A DNA stretch of 64,000 nucleotides from Acidobacteriota bacterium. Lineage in GTDB: Bacteria > Acidobacteriota > Blastocatellia > Chloracidobacteriales > JADJPF01. The DNA is taken from positions 62,001 to 126,000 of the forward strand of contig JACQZQ010000044.1 in NCBI GenBank assembly GCA_016213785.1, given 5' to 3'. The stretch's first letter is position 1, and each line of letters opens with the position of its first letter. Made by a program: the position numbers and the translations under genes. The notes under the pieces are model-generated. The model was not told the DNA's origin. It did no database searches and saw only the letters and a list, made by a program, of their open reading frames with translations. Below, one piece after another: positions 1 through 9,975 of this stretch.

Positions 1-3000
1 AATATCTCAAATCCTGGCGGAATACCAAGATCAATCATCACCATATTTGCAGGCTTACTAGTGTTATTACGGATTGTAACGGTTGTTGTTGCTATATCAT
101 CTTGAGCTAAAGTACTACGGTCATATTTAACACTAATTGAAAGCGGTTCTATGGTTGCTACATCGTCTGATCTGCTCCAAGTTCTATAATAACGGCCTAC
201 AATTTGATAAAGCATTGATCCCTTACCAACAAAACTTATATTTATTTTGTTGCTACCAAACTGAGTGTAAGCTTTAAGGTCAAGTTGGTGCATAAGCTCA
301 TTGTTATCTTTGTTTATCTCTAAGTCGGATACTTTTTGACCATTAATATTTACAGAAATTATTCCTTGAGTCTCTCCCCCTCCAGCTTTTTGTTGTGAGA
401 GTATAAAAGCTTTTAATGAAAGGATAGTTGCTTGGGTTGAATGCCAATTTCCATAAGCATCTTTTTTATCAGTTAAATATTTTAATGCTTTAGTTGCAAG
501 GTTATTATTTCCACCCCATTTGATTAATGCTTGTGCTGCAAGTGCAGTAGTTTCAATATCTGCCATTGCTCCATGTGAATAAGTAGGGGTTTTTCCTTCC
601 TGTTTCCATAAAGCAGTTTTATCTTCTTGGGCTGCTTTAGCTACTAGGGCATTAAACATTTTACTTACCCAAGGTTGATCTTGATGGGAATCTATAGCGA
701 AATTACTTAGGATTGCTAAAGTATAAGCATCTTCTTGACCATTTAAGTTTTTGTCTATAAAGTTTTTAGCTCTTGTAATAGCTTCGCCTTTATATCCTGA
801 ATAAGCTAGTGCCCAAGCAATATAAGCGGTAATTCTGACTTGATCATTATGGAAATTATTAGTTGCACCTTCATCAATAAATTGTGTGTCAGGTGCCCAA
901 CTTCCATCAGCCTTTTGCTCAGAGGCTAACCAGTTTTGTGTACGCTCAATTACTCGAGGATCGACTTCATGGACTTTTGCCATATCATAAAATTCCATCA
1001 ACCCAAATGAAGTTAATATTTTATTAGCAGGCGCTTGACCAAACCAAGAAAACCCACCTCCAGGTACTTCATAAGTCACTAAACGTTGATAACCAGTAGA
1101 TATAAACCCTTCAGCCTTAACTTGAATTTCTGGAGTAATTTTCTTGGTTGTTTTCATATAGTCTAAAACTAAAATATTGGGGTAGGTAGTTGCTGATGTC
1201 TGTTCAAAACAACCACTAGGCATTCTTAACATACTGTCTAAACCTTCAACTACTTGGCTAAGTGGGCCAGGGTAGAACTTAACTAAAATCTTACTTGCAT
1301 CTACAATTGCTGTTTCTGGAATAAGGATTTCTTTTGAAATACTATTTTCTAAACGATCATTAACAGTAATGTTCTGTTGCTCTCCATTAGGTAAAATTTC
1401 TATTTGCCTAGAAATAGCATCCCCATTTGCTATAGAATCACGATTTGTTAAACGTGCAAAAACTGTAAGTTTTCCTAGTCCTAATTTTTTAGCTTGAATC
1501 CGATAACTTGATGCTGTTACCTCACCAGAACCAACACGAACTTGTTTTATAGGATTATCATCAACTAGTGTAAACCAGTCTTCTTGTTTAAGTTTAAGTT
1601 CAACATCTTGAGTATCGCCTAAGTAATTATACACTGCAACAGGAATTGAAACTGTATCATCTTGGGTTAAAGAAACTGGTAGATCTAAGTCAATAAAGAA
1701 ATCTTGGAAAACTTTAATTCCTGCTGTGCTACTACCTAGAGCACCTTGTTTAGTAGAAGCTAGCATAGTCATACGCCAAGTAGTTATAGAGTCAGCCAGT
1801 GGGACTCTAACTAGTACTCGACCATTTTTATCTGTAACTAGTTTTGGGTTCACATAAAGAGTTTCTGGAAAATAAGAACGCACCTTTACATCTCCACCAC
1901 CTTCTCCAGCACTTGCTTGAGTTTCAGCTGATTTAGCATCATCTTTAGATTTTTTAGACTCGGTTTTAGATAAAGCTTTTTTGTCTATATTGGCATCTAA
2001 ATCCATTGCTCTAGCAGGTCTATTAGCTGGAGCAGCAGCTACTTCTACCACATCACCCATAACTTCTGGTCTTACTAAACCTTCTACTCTAACACCATTT
2101 CTAGTTCTTATTTGATGACCATAATAGGCATTTAGGTAAAATACTATAGAAACATTAGCCTGTTTTTGTCCATAAATTGGAAAATAGAATTTTGGACTAG
2201 GATTACTACTATACCAGTCGCTTTCAAATTGATAATAAGAATAACTATCTTGTTTGCTTTGTAAAACTAACTTAAATTCTTGTCCTAGTGGGTCTATTAG
2301 ATCTTGTTTAGCTATATAGTGAGCCTGAGCGATTTTAGGTAATTCTGCTATTAAGTCTGTTTTAGCAGATTTATTTTCTACATAGTATTTGTTTATTCCT
2401 GCTACTACTTTTTGTAACTGTGTATTCATTAGCTGGTAGTATTTACTATAGTACTCAGGAGCTTTTGCTTCATAAACATCACGGCCTTGTTCTTTACGTA
2501 AACTATAAACATTAACCTCGCTTGCCGCAGCTAAAAGCACTTTAGCTGCTCTTTCACGTCTAATTAGCGCTTCTTGATCTTCATTATTTACTACAGGAAC
2601 AATGTTATGAGTATCATTATGAGAGTGAATTTCATAACGAGGTTTAAGTAGTTCTTGTTCTAGATAAAAGAACACTTTTTCAAGTCCAGGTTGTTTTTCG
2701 CTAAGTGCAAAGACTGCTTCATCAACAACTTGGACATCTAAAACCGCTGGTTTAGCTCGGCCAAGTTTATCTTTAACAGTCATTTCAATTTGTGCCTCTT
2801 CTCCTGGGCGGAATGACTCTTTAGCTATTTTGGTTTCAATTTGTAAATCATCAGCAGGATCAACAAAAATCAAACGACGGTCGCTAACTGGGTCAGCATT
2901 ACGACCAAAAATATAAGCTCTAACTTCTATTGTCCCAAATAAATCAGGAGTTAAGTCTAAGCTTGTAGTAGCTTTACCATTATCAAGCTCTAAAGCACGA

Positions 3001-4793
3001 GTTGAAATAGTTTGACGATCTTTAATTATATCTATGTAAACAGAACCTTTAGGGCGAGTTGAAATAGTTGTAATTTCAAGTTTTTCTCCTACTCTATAAA
3101 GCGCTTGAGGAGTACGAAGCATTAAACTATCGCCAGCTATGTCACGGCGTTTTAATGAGATATTTGTAGTCCCTACTTTTCCCCTTTCATCTTTAGCTGT
3201 TAATGAAAGGGAGTTTAGCTGTCCATCAACTTCAATTATTGCAATTCCGTCTTTGTCTGTAACTAAATTAGCGGGCTTAATATTAGTTGTAATAGTAGTT
3301 TTGGCTGGACTTCCATCAGGATAAGCAGTTAAAAGATAGACACGATTATTAAGCCTTGGGACTATATCTCCGCTTTCAGGAACGGCTGTGATTAAAATGG
3401 GGTTATTTGATATTAATAAACTTTCTGAGCGTGTTTCAGTATGGTTTGCGGTGTCTGTAATTTCGACTTGGAGAGCAACTGGGGCTGCTCCTTGTTCAAA
3501 AGAGCGTCCTGCAAAAGAGTTAGGCAATTTCATTGCAAAATTGTACTCGCCTGTTTCGCTTAAAATAGCTTCATCTTTGCCAATTTCCACTGTTTCAACA
3601 TCAAAGGTAGACATCTTTATACTTAGGCGACCTCGTGAGATTGGCTTACCAAAAAGATATTTGGCTGTGATTTTACCTGAGACTGTTTCTCCAGGGCTGT
3701 AATATTTTTTTTGTTGGCGCTCATCTTCACCACCTTGCATTTTTATATCTATCTTAAACTTAGGCAATACATAACGATCAACTACAAAGGATTTTTCTTG
3801 AGTAGTAGCACGGCGGTTATTTTCATCACCTAGAATGGTTCTTAGCTTAAAAGTACCCATATTAACTTCTTCGGCTAGTTGGAATTCTGTTGATGCAATA
3901 CCAAATTCATCAGTAGTTGAGCGTTTTTTGAAAACTTTATTTCCTTTAGCATCTTCTATTTCAAAAATTATTGGACTATTGCTAACTGCCTGACGTGAAA
4001 AACGATCTAAGGCTAAGCTTCTGATATGAACTAAATGTCCAGGCTGATAAATAGGTTTATCTGTTGTAAGTAAGATATTTTCTTTTTGTATTACTTGGAC
4101 TTTTTCAACTATTTCTTGAGTTCCTAAGGGTGTGTTGACACTAACAGTTAGGTTTGCATCGCCTGTAAAATATTGAGGAGTTTTTAATTCTAAAGATGCT
4201 GTTCCATGTTGATCGACTTTAGCTGTAGTTTTTATGTCTGATGAATTAGGTTTATCTAAGCTAACAGACATAGATCCTTTAAGCGCTTTGCCTGATTGAC
4301 CATCAATTACTAGAACACGTAAAGAATTGTTTGCTCCTGAAATAAACTCTTTTTGTCCTAGTAATCTTACTGTAGGAAAATGAAAAATTTTGCTAATAGG
4401 TTGGATTTTTGCATTGCTAGAAGTTGTTTGGCCTTTTTCAATAAAACCATAACGCAAACGATACCAAAATAGATCTTCTTGTTTAAGATCTGTTGGTAAA
4501 GAAAGGTTAATTTTCCATCCATTAGCCTTTTCTTGGTTTGGATCAAGGAGTTGGCGAGCAATGGTTTTATTTTCTGCATCTAAAACTTCTACAAGTAGTG
4601 CAGTAGGCTTTAGCGCAGAAAGCTCATCAGATGGAATAGTTACTTGAAGCTGATTACCAATTTTAATTGCTGCAAGTTCGCTAAACTCTGCTGCTTCCAT
4701 AGATTCTTTAGGAAAAACTGAGTAGAAAATAATTATTAAGATTAATGCAAAGAATGTGAGTAAAAGCCTTAGGGGGATTAGTTTTTGTTTCAT
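1..4793 (-). CDS. Alpha-2-macroglobulin family protein with intact thioester (3' end outside window)
   Basis: About 1597 codons lie in the window; the C-terminus is cut off by the left edge. The N-terminus (MKQKLIPLRLLLTFFALILI...) has a basic start and one hydrophobic helix, a signal peptide or membrane anchor, so the protein should act in the periplasm or at the cell surface. The thioester motif PSGCFEQ is present with its Cys at about codon 1195 (complement of 1209-1211), followed by the alpha-helical thioester-domain repeats and, at the edge, a DLGIPPGFE segment typical of the C-terminal MG domain. Family members covalently trap attacking proteases. A charged Lys/Ser-rich stretch interrupts the middle (about 1880-2040). 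The gene is divergent from eno across a 508-base gap. A second, different family member lies at 39403-45684. The reading frame was followed in several segments rather than at every codon. Confidence 0.88.
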   Translation of the reverse strand, partial: MKQKLIPLRLLLTFFALILIIIFYSVFPKESMEAAEFSELAAIKIGNQLQVTIPSDELSALKPTALLVEVLDAENKTIARQLLDPNQEKANGWKINLSLPTDLKQEDLFWYRLRYGFIEKGQTTSSNAKIQPISKIFHFPTVRLLGQKEFISGANNSLRVLVIDGQSGKALKGSMSVSLDKPNSSDIKTTAKVDQHGTASLELKTPQYFTGDANLTVSVNTPLGTQEIVEKVQVIQKENILLTTDKPIYQPGHLVHIRSLALDRFSRQAVSNSPIIFEIEDAKGNKVFKKRSTTDEFGIASTEFQLAEEVNMGTFKLRTILGDENNRRATTQEKSFVVDRYVLPKFKIDIKMQGGEDERQQKKYYSPGETVSGKITAKYLFGKPISRGRLSIKMSTFDVETVEIGKDEAILSETGEYNFAMKLPNSFAGRSFEQGAAPVALQVEITDTANHTETRSESLLISNNPILITAVPESGDIVPRLNNRVYLLTAYPDGSPAKTTITTNIKPANLVTDKDGIAIIEVDGQLNSLSLTAKDERGKVGTTNISLKRRDIAGDSLMLRTPQALYRVGEKLEITTISTRPKGSVYIDIIKDRQTISTRALELDNGKATTSLDLTPDLFGTIEVRAYIFGRNADPVSDRRLIFVDPADDLQIETKIAKESFRPGEEAQIEMTVKDKLGRAKPAVLDVQVVDEAVFALSEKQPGLEKVFFYLEQELLKPRYEIHSHNDTHNIVPVVNNEDQEALIRRERAAKVLLAAASEVNVYSLRKEQGRDVYEAKAPEYYSKYYQLMNTQLQKVVAGINKYYVENKSAKTDLIAELPKIAQAHYIAKQDLIDPLGQEFKLVLQSKQDSYSYYQFESDWYSSNPSPKFYFPIYGQKQANVSIVFYLNAYYGHQIRTRNGVRVEGLVRPEVMGDVVEVAAAPANRPARAMDLDANIDKKALSKTESKKSKDDAKSAETQASAGEGGGDVKVRSYFPETLYVNPKLVTDKNGRVLVRVPLADSITTWRMTMLASTKQGALGSSTAGIKVFQDFFIDLDLPVSLTQDDTVSIPVAVYNYLGDTQDVELKLKQEDWFTLVDDNPIKQVRVGSGEVTASSYRIQAKKLGLGKLTVFARLTNRDSIANGDAISRQIEILPNGEQQNITVNDRLENSISKEILIPETAIVDASKILVKFYPGPLSQVVEGLDSMLRMPSGCFEQTSATTYPNILVLDYMKTTKKITPEIQVKAEGFISTGYQRLVTYEVPGGGFSWFGQAPANKILTSFGLMEFYDMAKVHEVDPRVIERTQNWLASEQKADGSWAPDTQFIDEGATNNFHNDQVRITAYIAWALAYSGYKGEAITRAKNFIDKNLNGQEDAYTLAILSNFAIDSHQDQPWVSKMFNALVAKAAQEDKTALWKQEGKTPTYSHGAMADIETTALAAQALIKWGGNNNLATKALKYLTDKKDAYGNWHSTQATILSLKAFILSQQKAGGGETQGIISVNINGQKVSDLEINKDNNELMHQLDLKAYTQFGSNKINISFVGKGSMLYQIVGRYYRTWSRSDDVATIEPLSISVKYDRSTLAQDDIATTTVTIRNNTSKPANMVMIDLGIPPGFEI

Positions 4794-5134
4794 AGCTTGA
4801 CATAGGCTGGCAAATTGCCTTATAGCCTCCTCCTTGAAGTTGGAAATGTTTTACCCTGTTTGTTGATGATTTTTGTTTTTAGTGACGGGCTTAGTTAGGA
4901 TTGGTTCCCAAAACTCCCCAAGATTAAAATTTTAATGTGAGATTTGCTTAGCTTATTAAATAAATGGGACAAAGCAGTCCCATAAACGAACAAAAAAATA
5001 GTTTTTAGAAATTTTAATAAACGCTAAAATTCTTACTAACATCAATATTTATAAATAAATTAGGGCTATCCATTTGTTTTGGCATAGAAGTTGGTAAGGA
5101 TTAAAACGTAACTAGTTGCTCAATATTAGGTAAC

Positions 5135-5165
5135 TGCGCCGCAAGAAACGGCGCATTTTTTATTT
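5135..5165 (+). terminator. Intrinsic terminator-like hairpin upstream of eno
   Basis: Perfect 7-bp GC-rich stem TGCGCCG / CGGCGCA (5135-5141 and 5149-5155) with loop CAAGAAA, followed directly by six T and then ATTTT on the plus strand. No plus-strand protein gene ends upstream of it, so it probably ends a short untranslated RNA or the eno leader. Confidence 0.6.
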
Positions 5166-5181
5166 TGTGATAATATTTTTA

Positions 5182-5209
5182 TAGAAGTAGAGACATAGCT
5201 CTACTTCTA
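5182..5209. repeat. Conserved-loop hairpin repeat, copy 1
   Basis: Inverted repeat TAGAAGTAGAG - ACATAG - CTCTACTTCTA, an 11-bp perfect stem with a 6-base loop. Copies 2 (34818-34839) and 3 (36380-36428) have the same loop and the same inner AGA/TCT pairs, but unrelated outer stem sequences that still pair perfectly. This copy lies about 90 bases upstream of the eno start. Confidence 0.6.
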
Positions 5210-5289
5210 CTAGCCTATCTAGGTTGCTCGCTTGCTACTCTCTGACATAAAATAGCCTTCCTTCCTAATTAGTTGCCATTAAATAATGA

Positions 5290-6588
<1,299 letters not shown>

Positions 6589-6601
6589 AATTTTTTACAC
6601 T

Positions 6602-6627
6602 AGGGATAGAATTAAATTTCTATCCCT
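6602..6627 (+). terminator. Hairpin downstream of eno
   Basis: Perfect 10-bp stem AGGGATAGAA / TTCTATCCCT with loop TTAAAT, starting 13 bases after the enolase stop. There is no long T-run behind it, so it may be a weak terminator or a 3'-end stabilising hairpin. Confidence 0.45.
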
Positions 6628-6695
6628 TATAGAGCTACTTTAAATCGTTCTTAGTAGGAATGATTGGGTAAATCTCTGCTATTTATTTGGTAGTA

Positions 6696-7241
6696 ATGAA
6701 AATACTTGATATTGGTTGTGGGAAACATAAAACCCCAGGTGCTATTGGGCTTGATTTTAACCCTCGCACCGATGCAGATGTAATACATAATCTTAATCAA
6801 TTTCCTTATCCTTTTCCTGATAATGAGTTTGATTTAATTGTTGGTAATCAAGTAATTGAACATGTTGATGATGTTCTTGCTGTAGTAAAAGAGCTTTATA
6901 GAATTGCTAAACCTGGAGCAACAATTCGGCTAGATACTCCTCATTATACAGATGTTAGCTCATATCGCGATCCAACACATAAACATCACTTAACTTGTGA
7001 ATCTTTTATGTATTTTACTGAAAAGCGACCAGAGTTTGAGTTTTATAGCGATATAACACTTAAAACAAAGAAAATTTATGTTACTTTGCTAAAACTTTGG
7101 CGAATTTTAGGCATAGAGTTTTTAGTTAATTGTGGTAATAAATATCCACAGTTAAGATTTTTAAGACGCTTTTGGGAATCTTACCTTTGCTATATTATGC
7201 GAGGTAAAAACCTTTACTTTGAATTTGAAGTATTAAAATAG
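6696..7241 (+). CDS. SAM-dependent class I methyltransferase
   Basis: A 181-residue Methyltransf_11-like protein. Motif I is the first thing in it, ILDIGCGKHKTPG, followed by GLDFNP (the acidic residue that contacts SAM ribose) and a motif near LIVGNQVIEHVDD, the usual post-motif Glu-His segment. The substrate cannot be read from the sequence; small proteins of this shape often sit in surface-glycan or lipid loci. An in-frame TTG exists nine bases upstream (6687), but ATG 6696 starts immediately before motif I and is preferred. No clear Shine-Dalgarno is seen. It ends 9 bases before gpmI, so the two are probably co-transcribed. Confidence 0.85.
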   Translation: MKILDIGCGKHKTPGAIGLDFNPRTDADVIHNLNQFPYPFPDNEFDLIVGNQVIEHVDDVLAVVKELYRIAKPGATIRLDTPHYTDVSSYRDPTHKHHLTCESFMYFTEKRPEFEFYSDITLKTKKIYVTLLKLWRILGIEFLVNCGNKYPQLRFLRRFWESYLCYIMRGKNLYFEFEVLK

Positions 7242-7250
7242 GATTTATTT

Positions 7251-8798
7251 ATGAGGCCAGTTGCACTAATTATTTTTGATGGTTGGGGTTTTGAAACCCG
7301 TACTGAAGGAAATGCAATTTATACAGCTAAAAAACCTTGTTGGGATCATCTTTGGCAAACCTATGAACATTCCTTAATTATTCCTTTTGGTCAAAGAGTT
7401 GGCTTACCCATTGGACAAATGGGAAATAGTGAAGTAGGCCATCTTAATATGGGTGCTGGTCGAATTATACGAATGGATATTTCGCGAATTGATCATGCAA
7501 TTGAAACAGGAGAGTTTTATAGCAACAAAGAATTAAAAGAAGCCATAGAGCATGTACAAAAAACAGACGGAGCCTTGCATTTTATGGGGTTAATGTCTGA
7601 TGGTGGTGTACATAGTTTGCAAGTTCATTTATATGCACTACTTGAAATGGCAAAGAATAATGGTCTAAAGAAAATCTTTATTCATGCTTTTACTGATGGC
7701 CGTGATACTGCTCCTGATAGTGGTAAAGTATATATTCAAGAGCTAATTAGCAAATTAAAGGAAATTGGTGTAGGAAGACTTGCTTCTATTTGTGGGCGTT
7801 ACTACGCAATGGATAGAGATAAACGATGGGAGCGAGTCGAGCTAGCTTATAAAATGATGGTAAAGGGTGAAGGTAAAGAGTCCAGTGACCCAGTTAAAGC
7901 TGTTTTAGAATCTTATGAAGAAAAAGTTACAGATGAATTTATTAAACCTATTGTAATCACTGAGAAAGATGGTTCTCCAGTAGGTAGAATTCAAGATGGT
8001 GATAGCGTAATTTTCTTTAACTTTCGTGCAGATCGTGCAAGAGAAATTACTCGCGCACTTACAGAAACAGATTTTACAGGTTTTGAACGAGGTGTAGCAC
8101 CAAAAATTCATTATGTTTGTATGACCCAATATGATGCTACTTTCCCTCTTCCAATAGCTTTTCCTCCTCAGCATGTAAATAATATTCTAGCTGAAGTGCT
8201 TGCTGCGCATAACCTAAGAAACTTGCGAATAGCTGAGACAGAAAAATATGCTCATGTGACGTTTTTCTTTAATGGAGGAGTTGAACAGACTTTTCCCGGA
8301 GAAAGAAGAATCTTAATTCCTTCTCCAAAAGTTGCAACTTATGACTTAAAGCCAGAAATGAGCGCTATAGAAGTTACAGATGCTTTATGTCATGAAATTG
8401 ATCAAGGTACAGCAGATGTCTTTATAGTTAATTTTGCTAATGCTGATATGGTTGGGCATACTGGGATTCTAAACGCTGCAATAAAAGCTGTAGAAGTCTT
8501 AGATAAATGTCTAGACCGTATTATTAATGCTTTACTTCGTGTGGGTGGTAAGGCAATTATTACTGCTGATCATGGAAATGCAGAAAAAATGATTGATTAT
8601 GAAACAGGACAACCTTATACAGCTCATACAATTACTAATCCTGTACCACTAATTTTGGTTGATCCAACATTTCATGGAAAATTAAGAGAAAATGGAGCGC
8701 TAGAAGATGTTGCTCCAACTTTATTAGGTATTTTAGGAATAACACCACCAGCAGAAATGACTGGTAGGGATTTACGTTCATTAAGTAAAGAGGTATAG
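7251..8798 (+). CDS. gpmI: 2,3-bisphosphoglycerate-independent phosphoglycerate mutase
   Basis: Interconverts 3- and 2-phosphoglycerate through a phosphoserine intermediate, with two divalent metals. The 515 residues match the family length. Visible landmarks are the N-terminal metal site IIFDGWGFE, the phosphorylated-serine segment [15 protein letters not shown], the arginine-rich NFRADRARE substrate segment and the C-terminal metal ligands ADHGNAEKM. It follows the methyltransferase closely and is followed four bases later by ychF, whose ribosome-binding site (GAGGT) overlaps the end of gpmI. With eno this covers two successive steps of lower glycolysis. Confidence 0.97.
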   Translation: MRPVALIIFDGWGFETRTEGNAIYTAKKPCWDHLWQTYEHSLIIPFGQRVGLPIGQMGNSEVGHLNMGAGRIIRMDISRIDHAIETGEFYSNKELKEAIEHVQKTDGALHFMGLMSDGGVHSLQVHLYALLEMAKNNGLKKIFIHAFTDGRDTAPDSGKVYIQELISKLKEIGVGRLASICGRYYAMDRDKRWERVELAYKMMVKGEGKESSDPVKAVLESYEEKVTDEFIKPIVITEKDGSPVGRIQDGDSVIFFNFRADRAREITRALTETDFTGFERGVAPKIHYVCMTQYDATFPLPIAFPPQHVNNILAEVLAAHNLRNLRIAETEKYAHVTFFFNGGVEQTFPGERRILIPSPKVATYDLKPEMSAIEVTDALCHEIDQGTADVFIVNFANADMVGHTGILNAAIKAVEVLDKCLDRIINALLRVGGKAIITADHGNAEKMIDYETGQPYTAHTITNPVPLILVDPTFHGKLRENGALEDVAPTLLGILGITPPAEMTGRDLRSLSKEV

Positions 8799-8802
8799 AA
8801 GA

Positions 8803-9861
8803 ATGAAGGTCGGTATTGTTGGATTTGCTGGTTCAGGTAAAACAACCGTTTTTAATACATTGACAGGGTTAAAAGCTGAAGTAGGCGGTTATGGTGGTAA
8901 GGAAAAAGCTAATATTGGAATAATTAAAGTTCCTGATGCAAGAATTGAAGAATTAGCAAGAATTTATAAACCAAAGAAAAAAGTTTTTGCTGAAATGAAT
9001 TTTGTTGATGTTGCTGGCCCACAAGGTGAAGGTGCTAAAACAGGCTCTCAACTTGACACTAAATTAGTTGCTGAAATGCGCGAGGCTGATGCTTTAGTTC
9101 ATGTAGTTAGGGGATTTGAAAATCCTGCTATTACCCAATCAGCAGACCTAATGAGAGATATTAAAAATTTTGATACAGAACTTATACTAGCTGATTTAAT
9201 TCCTCTAGAAAATCGTCTAGCTAGAATGAAAAAAGAAAAAACTAACCCTAGAGAAAAAGAAGTTATTGAGCAATGTAAAGCTGCTTTAGATGAAGAAAAA
9301 CCTTTGCGTTCACTTGAGTTTTCTGCTGATGAATGGCAAATGCTTGCAGGGTTTCGTTTCTTAAGTCAAAAACCTATAATGCTGTTAGTTAATATCTCTG
9401 AAGATAATATTGGTCAGCCTTTACCAAAAGACGTTGAGCAATATGCTTTAGACAATGGCTATAAATTAATTAGCATGTGTGGTAGAGCAGAAATGGATAT
9501 AGCAGAACTCCCAATAGAAGAACAGGGTGAATTCCTAAAAGATCTAGGAATTACTGAGCCTGCACGAGATCGCTTTATTCGTAGTGCTTATGAACTTTTG
9601 GATTTAATAAGCTTTTTAACCGCTGGTGAAGATGAGTGCCGTGCTTGGACAATTAAACGAGGGACTACAGCACATCGCTCGGCAGGTAAAATTCACTCAG
9701 ATATTGAGAGGGGTTTTATTCGTGCAGAAGTTATTGCATACCTTGATTTTATTGCCGCAGGCAGCGAAGCAAAATGTCGTGAGACTGGTAAACTCCGTCT
9801 AGAGGGCAAAGAATATATAGTGCAAGACGGAGATATAATTAACTTTAGGTTTAATGTTTAA
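8803..9861 (+). CDS. ychF: YchF/OLA1-family ribosome-associated ATPase
   Basis: A translation-factor-class P-loop NTPase; family members prefer ATP over GTP and bind ribosomes. The P-loop is GFAGSGKTT near residue 8, switch II lies in FVDVAGPQG, and a coiled-coil insertion (around residues 130-180) precedes the degenerate NKxD region seen here as VNISED. The C-terminus is the TGS domain (FLTAGEDECRAWTIKRG ... GKIHSDIERGFIRAEV), which shows the gene is complete. 352 residues is usual. It starts four bases after gpmI and is followed by a strong terminator, making it the last gene of the eno-side operon. Confidence 0.96.
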   Translation: MKVGIVGFAGSGKTTVFNTLTGLKAEVGGYGGKEKANIGIIKVPDARIEELARIYKPKKKVFAEMNFVDVAGPQGEGAKTGSQLDTKLVAEMREADALVHVVRGFENPAITQSADLMRDIKNFDTELILADLIPLENRLARMKKEKTNPREKEVIEQCKAALDEEKPLRSLEFSADEWQMLAGFRFLSQKPIMLLVNISEDNIGQPLPKDVEQYALDNGYKLISMCGRAEMDIAELPIEEQGEFLKDLGITEPARDRFIRSAYELLDLISFLTAGEDECRAWTIKRGTTAHRSAGKIHSDIERGFIRAEVIAYLDFIAAGSEAKCRETGKLRLEGKEYIVQDGDIINFRFNV

Positions 9862-9886
9862 CTCTAAACAACTTATCTAACTTATT

Positions 9887-9921
9887 AAAACTAGGAATAA
9901 TATTGTTATTCCTAGTTTTTG
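9887..9921 (+). terminator. Intrinsic terminator after ychF
   Basis: Perfect 14-bp stem AAAACTAGGAATAA / TTATTCCTAGTTTT with loop TATTG, ending in a T-run. It lies 25 bases after the ychF stop and separates this operon from the membrane-protein gene. Confidence 0.8.
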
Positions 9922-9975
9922 TATTTAATATAGTTAGTAAATGGAAAATATTTCAATGGTTAGCTTAAAAAGAGC

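Noticed and set aside
3139-4579. Three open frames of 60-104 codons in the left-edge region
   Set aside because: Two are antisense to the macroglobulin gene and one is an out-of-frame frame on its own strand; the macroglobulin frame carries clear domain sequence through this region.
5091-5108. TGGCAT...TTGGT as a sigma-54 promoter upstream of eno
   Set aside because: The -12 element is GG instead of GC, so the essential dinucleotide is missing.
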